Of a DNA stretch of 43,353 nt, positions 18,421 to 26,477 are shown piece after piece. The first letter of the stretch is position 1; every line of letters starts with the position of its first letter. Source of the stretch: Clostridia bacterium. GTDB lineage: Bacteria > Bacillota > Clostridia > Christensenellales > DTU072. The stretch is from positions 1-43,353 of the forward strand of contig JAQVTZ010000002.1 of NCBI GenBank assembly GCA_028699795.1, read 5' to 3'. The notes under the pieces were generated by a model. The model saw only the letters and a list, made by a program, of their open reading frames with translations, was not told the DNA's origin and did not search any database. Made by a program: the position numbers and the translations under genes.

Positions 18421-20949
18421 ATGAAACAGAGCTTTAAGAAATATTTTGTTGTAATGCTTGCTGTTGTTTTAATATCAAGTTTGATGCTTGGTTGTAACGG
18501 TTGCATTAAAGATCCGCCAACGACGACACCTACAGACTATACCGTCGATATCGACATTTTGCCGGATCTCTATGACCTCAGTGTCAGCGCCAACGACTAT
18601 GCGCCAAGCGCCGTGACCTACGAATCGGTTGTAAGAAGCACGCAGGCGGATAAACTGCTGGCAAAGCAAGAGTCCGAAAAAGAGAAGCATAATTATATCG
18701 ATACCAATAGCGACGGCAATCTGGATTCCAACTTCGATACCGTCACAGGCAAATATGCTTGGGACAATGTTTACTATGATGCAGATGCCCAAGAATATGT
18801 ATGGGATGAAGACGGCGACGAAGGCGAAACCACTACCTTTACCAAGATTTTCCTTTTCTGCGATATCAATGCTCTCATCGGCAGAATGGCCGCTGCCGCA
18901 TTGCCGCAAGACAAGATGATAGAACTAATTGACTACATTACGCGCGATGACCCCGCGGGAGACGATTATCTCATGACAGCGGGTACAGGAAGCGCGATAC
19001 GCGACTACGAAGAGCTGGACGAACTTTACGATGTGTATGACGAAGACGACTCCGACAGCAATTACAGAAAGTTGCAACAAAAACGCCGCAAAGTGATGCA
19101 CGAAGTATTCGGCATCTTCCAAGACGATGCAGCATCCGCGGCAAGAACGGCAATCGAAATTCTCGCCTATGCCCAAGAAGTTGTCGCCACCGAAATGATA
19201 GACGATTACGAAGAAAACACAGGCTCGCGCCCCGGCTTTTACGATTTCTTTAAAGGGGAATTGTTCGACTACGATACGCTGGTTTATTTCCTTGCCTTCA
19301 ACGAAACTTGCGGGGCGACCGGAGATTATTTGCTAAGCAATGTCAATTATACGATTTCTGCCGTCAACAAAAAAGAGATGACCAAACTTTACGGCTACTA
19401 TTATCAATATCAAAAAAGAGATTTCGACCTCTTTACCGATACAGAATACTTCGAGTATTTGGATTTGAGCCTTTTAGATTATTACGATAATAAAGCCGAC
19501 GCGCTCAAATACAGAGATTACGACAGAGAGCATTATGCGGGCGCCTACAGATACTCTGCAGAATTTTATGAAAAATATTATCAAGCGCATTTCTTATTCC
19601 AAGGCAAACAAGAAAAGCAAGATATTAGAGTCTACGGTGTCGATAAAGATTGGTCTACCAGTTATGCCAACGAAATGCAGAAAGGTTGCGATGCCGGTAT
19701 GGAAGCGACCCTAAAGCTGAGCGATGTCAACTGGGAGTATAGCGCAACAGACAGCAATGTCACAAACTACAACATTGCGGCGAAAGCGTATTACAGCTTG
19801 CCCGAAGATGACAGAACGGGCAGCAAGCCCTCTAACGAAGCCAGACTTAAGTTGGTCAAACTCAGAGTCGAACAGCTTAAGAGCCAACATTATACCATAA
19901 CCCATAAATCGATTGAATCTGCCGATCTCGGCAATGCATTAAAGTACCAGATTTATTCTTTCAGCGGTGATTATGCCCGCACCTTGCTGTCTAACCGCAA
20001 AGACGATATTTATATGACGGCGGAGCGCGCAAGAATCGCTCCCGATGATACAGAAAAAATCAGCGCAAAGGACGAGGAAATCGGTCGCAACACAGCGATG
20101 TTTGCCAATCATAATTATTTCTATATCGAAAAGGGCAATGTGACACATCAGTTATCAATTGCGAATGAATATAATTGGGGTGAGATTGCCGATGGAATGG
20201 AACAAACTATCGCGTATGACTTCGAAGAATATCAAACGAAATATCTTGCAGGAGAACCGCCGGAAGTTATCGATGGCGAAACGGTAGATTATAATGACCC
20301 CGTAGATATCCAATTCGAAGACACGCTTATCAAAAAGAATATTGTAGGCGAAGGCGCCAACCAAAAGAAAGAGTACGATACCGACTGGGAAATCTCCCGT
20401 CTTTTGGATAACCACGAAAATGTCTTCCGTTATGCATTCGGACAGGTTGTCGTGTACTATATGGAAGGGGACAACCTCGAAGATTATACGCTAAAAGGCG
20501 AATATGTTACCGATAGTCAACATGCGCCCGATAGCATTATCGACCCCGAATCACCTGAGTTCTACAATAACACGATAAAAGCCATTAGTACATCCGACTT
20601 CGAGAAATTCTCAAGTAACGCCATAAACTATAGCGATTATCAAGAAGAAAGTTACGAATCCGATGAAAGAGTCGAGCTTGCCTTGTTTGCAGCTGGCGAA
20701 TGGGAGGGTATTTTGCCGACCAACGGGAATGTAAGCGGCTCTCCCTCGCTGTATACCTTCCAAAAAACCGAAACAGTTTCGGGCAATGCCAGAAATTATA
20801 ATTATTATCTTATTTTCGAAGGTTGGTATGTCGATGAGGACTTGCAATACAAAGCCGAATTGGAAGACGACCAGTTTGGAGAAGAGTACGATTATGATAT
20901 TCGCCTCTACCCCGGATATAAAGTTATAAAGGTGTTGCAAGAACAGTAA
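18421..20949 (+). CDS. 842-residue acidic lipoprotein of unknown function
   Basis: I do not recognise the family. Start ATG 18421 follows ACGGGAG at 18406-18412. The N-terminus is a lipoprotein signal (about 1-25, LMLGC, Cys25), then a Thr/Pro linker. The body is very rich in Asp, Glu and Tyr. Residues 94-102 (DTNSDGNLD) look like a single calcium-binding loop of the EF-hand/dockerin/TSP3 kind. The middle is probably helical, with a tyrosine- and charge-rich stretch at about 310-400. The last 45 residues (IFEGWYVDEDLQ ... IRLYPGY) resemble one InlB-type repeat like those in the giant neighbour. No catalytic motif is evident. It shares the promoter of the giant gene and ends at a strong terminator. 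A role as partner, chaperone or substrate-binding protein for the giant lipoprotein is an inference from position only. Confidence 0.8.
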   Translation: MKQSFKKYFVVMLAVVLISSLMLGCNGCIKDPPTTTPTDYTVDIDILPDLYDLSVSANDYAPSAVTYESVVRSTQADKLLAKQESEKEKHNYIDTNSDGNLDSNFDTVTGKYAWDNVYYDADAQEYVWDEDGDEGETTTFTKIFLFCDINALIGRMAAAALPQDKMIELIDYITRDDPAGDDYLMTAGTGSAIRDYEELDELYDVYDEDDSDSNYRKLQQKRRKVMHEVFGIFQDDAASAARTAIEILAYAQEVVATEMIDDYEENTGSRPGFYDFFKGELFDYDTLVYFLAFNETCGATGDYLLSNVNYTISAVNKKEMTKLYGYYYQYQKRDFDLFTDTEYFEYLDLSLLDYYDNKADALKYRDYDREHYAGAYRYSAEFYEKYYQAHFLFQGKQEKQDIRVYGVDKDWSTSYANEMQKGCDAGMEATLKLSDVNWEYSATDSNVTNYNIAAKAYYSLPEDDRTGSKPSNEARLKLVKLRVEQLKSQHYTITHKSIESADLGNALKYQIYSFSGDYARTLLSNRKDDIYMTAERARIAPDDTEKISAKDEEIGRNTAMFANHNYFYIEKGNVTHQLSIANEYNWGEIADGMEQTIAYDFEEYQTKYLAGEPPEVIDGETVDYNDPVDIQFEDTLIKKNIVGEGANQKKEYDTDWEISRLLDNHENVFRYAFGQVVVYYMEGDNLEDYTLKGEYVTDSQHAPDSIIDPESPEFYNNTIKAISTSDFEKFSSNAINYSDYQEESYESDERVELALFAAGEWEGILPTNGNVSGSPSLYTFQKTETVSGNARNYNYYLIFEGWYVDEDLQYKAELEDDQFGEEYDYDIRLYPGYKVIKVLQEQ

Positions 20950-20971
20950 TGATTCAAAACAATACTCGTTT

Positions 20972-21009
20972 TTACCCCCGCGCAGGTACCCGCGCGGGGG
21001 TAATTTTTT
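20972..21009 (+). terminator. Strong intrinsic terminator of the lipoprotein operon
   Basis: ACCCCCGCGC at 20974-20983 pairs perfectly with GCGCGGGGGT at 20992-21001 around an eight-base loop; flanking T/A pairs extend the stem to about 12. Six T follow at 21004-21009. It is by far the most GC-rich hairpin in the window. Confidence 0.93.
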
Positions 21010-21064
21010 GCCTATCTTTATAGGTTGCGGGTATAGAACATCAGGCGTCCCAATAAAATACTAT

Positions 21065-22051
21065 ATGAATATCGTGGCATCCGTTTTTACTTTTTTGGCA
21101 GGTCTCGGCGTTTTTCTGTTGGGTATGAAATTGATTTCGGTGCATATGCAAGGGCTTGCGGCGGATAATATCAAACACATGCTTTCCAAGACATCCAACA
21201 ATAAACTTGCAAGCGTAGGACTGGGGGTAGGAGCGTCGTTTCTTTTGCAAAGCTCTACGGCGACTACCGTCATTTTGTTGGGATTGGTGAACGCGGGACT
21301 CGTCAATCTGTTTCAGTCTGCGTTAATCATTATGGGCGCCAATATCGGCACAACTTTTACCGTGCTGTTTTTTTCGTTCAGCTATCTTCCGATTAGCGAA
21401 ATCCTTTCTTCTTGCGCGCTTATCGGTGTTTTTATGGTGCTTGCGGCAAAGAATCCCAAAATTGCCTTGGCAGGTTGGGTGGTCTCGGGCTTTGGCCTTA
21501 TTTTTATCGGCCTCAATATGATGAGCAACGGCGTGGATTTTTTGAAAACTTCCGAAGTGTTTTCAAAGCTACTGCTTTCGCTGGATAACATGGTGTTGCT
21601 GGTCATAGTGGGTCTATTGTTCAGCGCGATTACACAATCCAGCAATGCCACAACGGGTGTGGTGATTACTTTGGCGGAAGCGGGGTTGATGCCCGTCACC
21701 GCGGCTTTTGCGATTATTATGGGCAGCAATGTGGGTACCTGTGTGACAGCGATGCTGGCAAGCGTCGGTACCAGTCTGAACGCAAGAAGGGCGGCAGTTA
21801 TTCACCTTATGTATAACGCGGCGGGCGTTATGCTGTTTTTGCCGTTTGTGATGGTAGGTCGCGCTTCTATTGACCGCGCGCTCTCTTCCACTTTTACCCC
21901 CTCGCTATCTGTTGCTTACTTCCACATACTGTTTAACATGGTCACAACAATTTTGTTGTTGCCTTTTGCAAAAAACCTTACCGAGCTTGCAATAAAGTGC
22001 GTTCCCGAAAAAAATTCTTCCAGAAGTAAAATAATGACAAAAACAGGTTGA
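21065..22051 (+). CDS. Na/Pi-cotransporter family membrane protein
   Basis: 328 residues from ATG 21065. The in-frame TTG at 21008 lies inside the terminator and is rejected. The protein has the internal duplication of the PF02690 (NptA/YjbB) family: the first QSS motif in LLQSSTATTVILLG and the second in AITQSSNATTGVV, each followed by a glycine-rich segment (IMGANIGTT and IMGSNVGTC). About eight hydrophobic segments are visible. The PhoU-like cytoplasmic tail found in many relatives is missing; the protein ends soon after the last helix. It likely moves phosphate, or another anion, with sodium across the membrane. No ribosome binding site is visible; TAAAAT at 21054-21059 sits six bases before the ATG. 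Its stop codon overlaps the -35 of the next promoter. Confidence 0.85.
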   Translation: MNIVASVFTFLAGLGVFLLGMKLISVHMQGLAADNIKHMLSKTSNNKLASVGLGVGASFLLQSSTATTVILLGLVNAGLVNLFQSALIIMGANIGTTFTVLFFSFSYLPISEILSSCALIGVFMVLAAKNPKIALAGWVVSGFGLIFIGLNMMSNGVDFLKTSEVFSKLLLSLDNMVLLVIVGLLFSAITQSSNATTGVVITLAEAGLMPVTAAFAIIMGSNVGTCVTAMLASVGTSLNARRAAVIHLMYNAAGVMLFLPFVMVGRASIDRALSSTFTPSLSVAYFHILFNMVTTILLLPFAKNLTELAIKCVPEKNSSRSKIMTKTG

Positions 22052-22076
22052 CAACCATCGTCATTATGTATATAAT
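22048..22076 (+). promoter_or_regulatory. Consensus sigma-A promoter
   Basis: Perfect TTGACA (22048-22053), 17-base spacer, perfect TATAAT (22071-22076). The -35 overlaps the stop codon of the transporter gene. It drives the condensation-like gene at 22107. Confidence 0.85.
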
Positions 22077-22096
22077 GTGATTAGATACTAAATCAC
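22077..22096 (+). promoter_or_regulatory. Operator-like dyad at the transcription start
   Basis: GTGATT (22077-22082) and AATCAC (22091-22096) are perfect inverted arms around eight bases, with an inner TTAG-ATA-CTAA dyad. The element begins directly after the -10 and covers the expected start point, a usual place for a repressor site. Confidence 0.45.
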
Positions 22097-22106
22097 GAGG
22101 TATACT

Positions 22107-23405
22107 ATGACGATCACAGCTGAAATGTGGGACAAAATGCAACATATTATGGCGCGTTATAACGATCATATGATCCATATTATCGCAAAGTTTGACGGCC
22201 AAGCGGATGCGCCTATCTTAAAAAAAGCTTTCGACATTGCCATAAACAAAGTTAAAATTTTGAAGTCCGTATTTGTATGGGGGCTATCTAAACCGCAGTG
22301 GAGAGAAATAGAAAACTTTACTATTGACGATGTTTTTACCACTTTAGAGGTTGCAAAAGACCCCGACGCATATGCCGAAAGCAAGGTGCTGGGCATAATA
22401 AAAGAGAGCAAGGAAGCGCAAATTAAGGTGTGGCTTATAAGACATGGCGGTAAGGATACTTTGGCAATGCTTCTTAATCATATGTGTTTCGACGGCGCGG
22501 ATGCCAAAATTTTTATGTACTATGTTGCAGGGGTCTATAACGACTTAAAGAAGGGCGGGGACGGAGAAATTCCGCTCAAACAAGGCTCTCGCAGCGCATG
22601 GCAAATCTATAAGAGTCTGGCCCCTGCGCAGTACGACGAGGCAATGAAGCTGATAAGCTACAGCAAAAAACAAAAAGCGAAAATAGCCTATCCCTTTTCC
22701 AAATCCTCTGGAAAAGAGCGTTTCCCCAAAATCAATAAATTGGTATTATCCCAAGAAATGTTTTTAAAACTAAAGAAAAAAACCAAAGAAGTGGGCGTAT
22801 CCTTAAACGATCTTGTCCTCGCGGCTTTTTACCGCGTCACATTAAAAATGGTACAGTTAGAAGAAGGACAGACGCTGGGTATTCCCAACATGGTAGACTT
22901 AAGAAGATATCTGCCGAACGGCGAGAGTCAAGGGTTATGCAATCTGACTTCGATGGTCGTAAGCAATCTTGGTAACGAAATCGGCGCAGATATTCTCGAA
23001 ACGGTGCAAAAGGCCAAAATGAGCATGGATGAGCTTAAGGGATACTATCCGGGGCTTCATGGGCTCCCGTTACTCAAAAAAGTGTTGGATATCTTGCCAT
23101 ATCCTATCGCATGGTTTTTAATTGGAACTTTCTTCAAAAACCCCCTGATAGGGATTAGCAATATCGGCTTGATAGACAACAAAGAGTTTGGGTTCGACGG
23201 GCTTACCGTAGAAGATGTTTATATGACAGGCTCGGTTAAGTATTCGCCCTATATGCAGCTTGCTTTGTCCACTTTTAACAATATTATGACCCACACCGTA
23301 GCGGTATACGGGACAGAGAAAGACCACAAGATGTTTCAAAAGATGTTGGAGCTGTATTTGTCGGAACTGGAATCGTTTATAAAAACCAAACCCGCCCAAA
23401 AATGA
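22107..23405 (+). CDS. Condensation-domain-like (CoA-dependent acyltransferase superfamily) protein
   Basis: 432 residues; ATG 22107 follows CACGAGGT. The protein carries HMCFDGAD at 125-132, which fits the HxxxDG active-site motif of the chloramphenicol acetyltransferase / NRPS condensation / alcohol acyltransferase fold, with His125 as the general base. A second recognisable stretch is NDLVLAAFYR at about 233-242, equivalent to the segment before the floor-loop region in condensation domains, and a late GISNIGLID segment like the conserved NxG turn of wax-ester and papA-type enzymes. There are no carrier-protein or adenylation partners near, so a free-standing acyltransferase acting on a lipid or small alcohol/amine is more likely than peptide synthesis. 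Substrate unknown. It is a single-gene unit between a consensus promoter and a terminator. Confidence 0.65.
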   Translation: MTITAEMWDKMQHIMARYNDHMIHIIAKFDGQADAPILKKAFDIAINKVKILKSVFVWGLSKPQWREIENFTIDDVFTTLEVAKDPDAYAESKVLGIIKESKEAQIKVWLIRHGGKDTLAMLLNHMCFDGADAKIFMYYVAGVYNDLKKGGDGEIPLKQGSRSAWQIYKSLAPAQYDEAMKLISYSKKQKAKIAYPFSKSSGKERFPKINKLVLSQEMFLKLKKKTKEVGVSLNDLVLAAFYRVTLKMVQLEEGQTLGIPNMVDLRRYLPNGESQGLCNLTSMVVSNLGNEIGADILETVQKAKMSMDELKGYYPGLHGLPLLKKVLDILPYPIAWFLIGTFFKNPLIGISNIGLIDNKEFGFDGLTVEDVYMTGSVKYSPYMQLALSTFNNIMTHTVAVYGTEKDHKMFQKMLELYLSELESFIKTKPAQK

Positions 23406-23431
23406 TCTTTTTCATGGTTATAGAAAGAAAA

Positions 23432-23461
23432 GCGGCTGTTTTTGCAGCCGTTTTTCTTTTT
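23432..23461 (+). terminator. Intrinsic terminator after the condensation-like gene
   Basis: CGGCTG (23433-23438) and CAGCCG (23445-23450) form the stem around a six-base loop, followed by a long T run from 23451. A-rich sequence before the stem could let it work in both directions. Confidence 0.9.
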
Positions 23462-23494
23462 GCGGAAAACCAATTGTGGTTTGTGGTAAGAATT

Positions 23495-23525
23495 CTTGCG
23501 AATAATATACTTGATTATTCGCAAG
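23495..23525 (+). promoter_or_regulatory. 12-bp perfect inverted repeat overlapping the luxS promoter
   Basis: CTTGCGAATAAT (23495-23506) and ATTATTCGCAAG (23514-23525) are perfect inverted copies around seven bases. The repeat covers the -35 of the luxS promoter, so it fits a repressor operator. Only four T follow and a true terminator already lies 35 bases upstream, so a terminator role is less likely. Confidence 0.6.
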
Positions 23526-23539
23526 TTTTGTATTACAAT
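23511..23539 (+). promoter_or_regulatory. Sigma-A promoter of luxS
   Basis: TTGATT (23511-23516), 17-base spacer, TACAAT (23534-23539). Expected start near 23546, about 30 bases before the luxS ATG. Confidence 0.6.
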
Positions 23540-23575
23540 TATATCTTAGTAAAGAATATTAAACGGGGAAGTAAA

Positions 23576-24115
23576 ATGCAAACAATTCCGTCTTTCACAG
23601 TAGATCATCTTAAGCTAAAAAGTGGGCTTTTCGTATCTCGCAAGGATATACTTGGCAGCGTTGTCATTACTACTTTCGATTTAAGGCTAAAGCGGCCTTA
23701 CCATGACCCCGTGATGGATACGGCATCGGTACATGCGCTAGAGCACATATGCGCGACTTATCTTAGAAACGATGCGCTTTGGGGCGAAAGAGTGCTATAT
23801 TTCGGACCGATGGGTTGCCGTACGGGTTTTTATTTAATCATGATAGGTGATTTTTCTTCGGAAGACATTCTGCCGCTTGTCGAAAGAACATTCGATTATG
23901 CTTCGGATTTCGAGGGGGACATACCGGGAGCAACGCCAAAAGAGTGCGGCTATTGTGTCGATATGGACTTAGAGCTTGCCAAAACAGACGCCGCCATGTA
24001 CTACAATATTCTTATTGCCCCCAAAAAAGAAAATCTTTTCTATCCCGTAAAGAGGACGCGCAAACCCAAAGCAAAACCCGATACGGGTACCGTCGATGAT
24101 AATCAGGAGGAATAA
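23576..24115 (+). CDS. luxS: S-ribosylhomocysteine lyase LuxS
   Basis: 179 residues from ATG 23576 (GGGGAAG just upstream). The open frame extends to 23402, but that part overlaps the terminator, the inverted repeat and the promoter. LuxS cleaves S-ribosylhomocysteine to homocysteine and DPD, the precursor of autoinducer-2. Key residues are visible: zinc ligands in HALEH (His53, His57, with Glu56) and in ECG (Cys124), and the catalytic cysteine in GPMGCRTGFYL (Cys81). Length is slightly above the usual 155-160 because of a charged, proline/lysine-rich tail of about 30 residues after the core. No mtnN/pfs or metK gene is nearby. The aminopeptidase gene follows with no gap, so the two are co-transcribed. 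Confidence 0.95.
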   Translation: MQTIPSFTVDHLKLKSGLFVSRKDILGSVVITTFDLRLKRPYHDPVMDTASVHALEHICATYLRNDALWGERVLYFGPMGCRTGFYLIMIGDFSSEDILPLVERTFDYASDFEGDIPGATPKECGYCVDMDLELAKTDAAMYYNILIAPKKENLFYPVKRTRKPKAKPDTGTVDDNQEE

Positions 24116-25231
24116 ATGACAGATCCCAGAGTAGAAAAACTGGCAAAAGTATTGGTGCAATATTCTTGCGCGTTGCAAAAAGGAGAAAAAATCCTTATCG
24201 ATGCAAGAGGAGTAGATTACTCCATCGTCAATGCAATTATAAAAGAGGTAAAGAATGCGGGCGGATTGCCTTTTGTAAATGTAACAGATAACCGTGTACA
24301 AAGCGCGCTTCTTAAACAGATGACCAAAGAGCTTGCCCAAGCAATGGCCAAGTATGACGGAGCCAGAATGGCAGAAATGCACGCCTATATCGGCATAAGA
24401 GGCGGCAACAATTGTTATGAAACAAGCGATGTAGAGTCCGCCAAAATGCAAATTTATGACAAGTATTATGCCCATCCCGTCCATCACGAGTTGCGGGTTG
24501 CCAAAACAAAATGGGTTGTTTTGCGTTACCCTACCGAAGGGATGAGCGCGCTTGCAAAAATGAGCACGGATGCCTTCGAAGAATTTTATTTTAATGTATG
24601 CACATTGGATTACCGCAAAATGGATAAGGCGATGGACCCTTTGGTAGAACTGATTGCCAAAACGAATAAGGTTCGTATTGTCGCCAAAGATACCGATCTC
24701 AGCTTTAGTATCAAAGGCATGGGCAGCGAAAAATGCTCGGGCTTGCGCAACATACCGGACGGCGAAGTCTATACCGCGCCCATAAAGGACAGCGTAAACG
24801 GAGTAATTCATTACAATGTGCCATCTATCGAAAACGGTATCGAGTTTACCAATGTAAGACTTGTTTTTAAAAATGGCAAAATTGTCGAGGCGACCGCCAA
24901 CAAAACCGATGCCGCCAATGGTATCTTTGATACCGATGAGGGCGCGAGATATGTGGGAGAGTTCGCATTCGGCGTCAATCCCTATATTATGAAGCCGATG
25001 GGGGATATCCTGTTCGACGAAAAGATATCGGGTTCTATCCACTTTACACCGGGCAGTTGCTATGACGATGTCAACAACGGCAACAAAAGCGCGATACACT
25101 GGGATCTCGTGCAGGTGCAAACGCCCGAGTACGGCGGCGGCGAAATCTATTTCGACGGCAAGCTGATACGAAAAGACGGCAGATTTGTTTTGCCGGAACT
25201 GGATTGCCTCAACCCCGAAAATTTATTATAA
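24116..25231 (+). CDS. M29-family metalloaminopeptidase
   Basis: 371 residues. ATG 24116 directly follows the luxS stop and has CAGGAGG at proper spacing. It belongs to the thermophilic-type M29 aminopeptidases (AmpS, PepS, aminopeptidase T): N-terminal domain starting LAKVLVQYSCALQKGEKILI, then the metal-binding C-terminal domain with NIPDGEVYTAP, a Glu in VGEFAFGVNP, and the closing HxD in SAIHWDL (His328, Asp330). These enzymes use two metal ions (Co, Zn or Mn in known members) and release N-terminal amino acids from peptides in the cytoplasm. No signal peptide is present. Pairing with luxS may be accidental; both have roles in amino acid recycling. Its last codons contain the -35 and -10 of a likely promoter for the next gene. 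Confidence 0.9.
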   Translation: MTDPRVEKLAKVLVQYSCALQKGEKILIDARGVDYSIVNAIIKEVKNAGGLPFVNVTDNRVQSALLKQMTKELAQAMAKYDGARMAEMHAYIGIRGGNNCYETSDVESAKMQIYDKYYAHPVHHELRVAKTKWVVLRYPTEGMSALAKMSTDAFEEFYFNVCTLDYRKMDKAMDPLVELIAKTNKVRIVAKDTDLSFSIKGMGSEKCSGLRNIPDGEVYTAPIKDSVNGVIHYNVPSIENGIEFTNVRLVFKNGKIVEATANKTDAANGIFDTDEGARYVGEFAFGVNPYIMKPMGDILFDEKISGSIHFTPGSCYDDVNNGNKSAIHWDLVQVQTPEYGGGEIYFDGKLIRKDGRFVLPELDCLNPENLL

Positions 25232-25232
25232 T
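25204..25232 (+). promoter_or_regulatory. Promoter inside the 3' end of the aminopeptidase gene
   Basis: TTGCCT (25204-25209), 17-base spacer, perfect TATAAT (25227-25232). Predicted start of transcription is at about 25239, the A of the next start codon. Confidence 0.55.
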
Positions 25233-25238
25233 ATTATT

Positions 25239-26474
25239 ATGAGTTGTTATAAGCAAAGCGAAAAACAAACCGTAGTAAACAAGCCCAGCAAGCTATTGTA
25301 TTGGCTGTTGGTGCCGCTTGCCAATCTTATCGCAAAGATCCTGTTCGGTTTTAGAGTCCACAAGGATCAATCCATAAAGCAAATAAAAGGACCTTTTGTC
25401 GCAATCGGTACCCACTCTTGCACAATGGATGTCGCTTTTATGATGCTTGCGATGATGCCGCATCCCCTCAATATCGTTTGCGGCAGAGATGTTTTTACAT
25501 GGAAACCCGTCAAACCTATTTTAAGTAAAGCCGGCCTTATTCCCATAAGCCAGTTTGAGGCAGACCTTTACAGCATCCGCCTGATGAAAAAAGCCGTCAT
25601 GAAAGGTTGTAGCCTTTCTTTGTTTCCCGAGGGCAAGAGGTCGATAGACGGCAGAAACTTGCACTATCTTTCGCCCAGTCTTGCCAAACTCATCAAGTTT
25701 TTGGATGTGCCCATTGTGATGTGCCATAATAACGGCGGATATTGTGTCAGCCCGCGTTGGTCCAAAGCAAAGCGCCGTGGCAAGGTGTTGCAGGATACAA
25801 AACTGCTGTTTACGGCAGAGCAGATACGCTCGATGTCGGTGGGCGAAATCTATAAGAAACTCAGAGAAGAGTTCAGTTACAACGACAACTTGTACCAAAA
25901 AGAACATCATTTGCGAATCAAATGCAAGAAACCCGCTTTAGGGCTGCATTATTTGCTCTATAAATGCCCCAAATGCGGCGCCGAATACCAAATGGAATCC
26001 ACAGAAAATGAGCTCCGTTGTACCGCTTGCGGTAACACGGCGATAGTAAACGAATACGGCGAAATTGTCGCAAAAGAAGGCGGCGTGGCGTATTCCAGAC
26101 TAGATATCTGGTACGACTTCGAAAAGGAAGCCGTTCGCGAAGAAATCGCCAAGCCGGATTTCTTTATTTCCAAACCCGTTAGTTGGAAAATCAACGACCC
26201 CGAAACCAATATCTATCACGAAAAGGGCGAAGGCGAATTGTATATCAATACAGAAGAAATCGGTTTCCGCGGTAAGGATCACAATGGAGAGGTGCGCACG
26301 CTACGCATCGCTCTCAAAGGTCTACATACGATTGTGCAAAAGGTGGACGAAGCCATAGACCTCACAATAGACGGCGTTATTAACAGATTTTATTTTAAAG
26401 AGAACAAGTTCAGCGCAAAATATAACCTTATTGTAGAAGAGTATTTTAGGAAGATGCACGGGTTGGATGAGTAA
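25239..26474 (+). CDS. PlsC-like acyltransferase with C-terminal zinc ribbon
   Basis: 411 residues from ATG 25239; no ribosome binding site is visible. The N-terminal half is a lysophospholipid/glycerophosphate acyltransferase: hydrophobic segment at about 20-37, the catalytic HX4D in GTHSCTMD (His59, Asp64), and FPEG at 129-132. The family transfers fatty acyl groups to lysophosphatidate or similar acceptors at the inner face of the membrane. After it comes a zinc ribbon, KCPKCG ... RCTACG (Cys243, 246, 261, 264), and then about 140 residues of beta-rich sequence of unknown role. Similar fused proteins occur in Clostridia, but I cannot tell the substrate. The open frame starts at 25185 inside the aminopeptidase gene; that start has no support. 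Seven bases separate it from the aminopeptidase stop. Confidence 0.85.
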   Translation: MSCYKQSEKQTVVNKPSKLLYWLLVPLANLIAKILFGFRVHKDQSIKQIKGPFVAIGTHSCTMDVAFMMLAMMPHPLNIVCGRDVFTWKPVKPILSKAGLIPISQFEADLYSIRLMKKAVMKGCSLSLFPEGKRSIDGRNLHYLSPSLAKLIKFLDVPIVMCHNNGGYCVSPRWSKAKRRGKVLQDTKLLFTAEQIRSMSVGEIYKKLREEFSYNDNLYQKEHHLRIKCKKPALGLHYLLYKCPKCGAEYQMESTENELRCTACGNTAIVNEYGEIVAKEGGVAYSRLDIWYDFEKEAVREEIAKPDFFISKPVSWKINDPETNIYHEKGEGELYINTEEIGFRGKDHNGEVRTLRIALKGLHTIVQKVDEAIDLTIDGVINRFYFKENKFSAKYNLIVEEYFRKMHGLDE

Positions 26475-26477
26475 AAT

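Noticed and set aside
21008..21064. TTG start for the Na/Pi transporter
   Set aside because: It falls in the T tract of the preceding terminator and adds residues unlike the family.
23495..23525. Intrinsic terminator upstream of luxS
   Set aside because: The stem is good, but the T run is only four and a strong terminator already ends the previous gene 35 bases earlier; overlap with the promoter favours an operator.
23969..25120. 383-codon minus-strand open frame
   Set aside because: It is antisense to luxS and the M29 aminopeptidase, both certain; its His/Cys/Phe-rich content is a shadow pattern.
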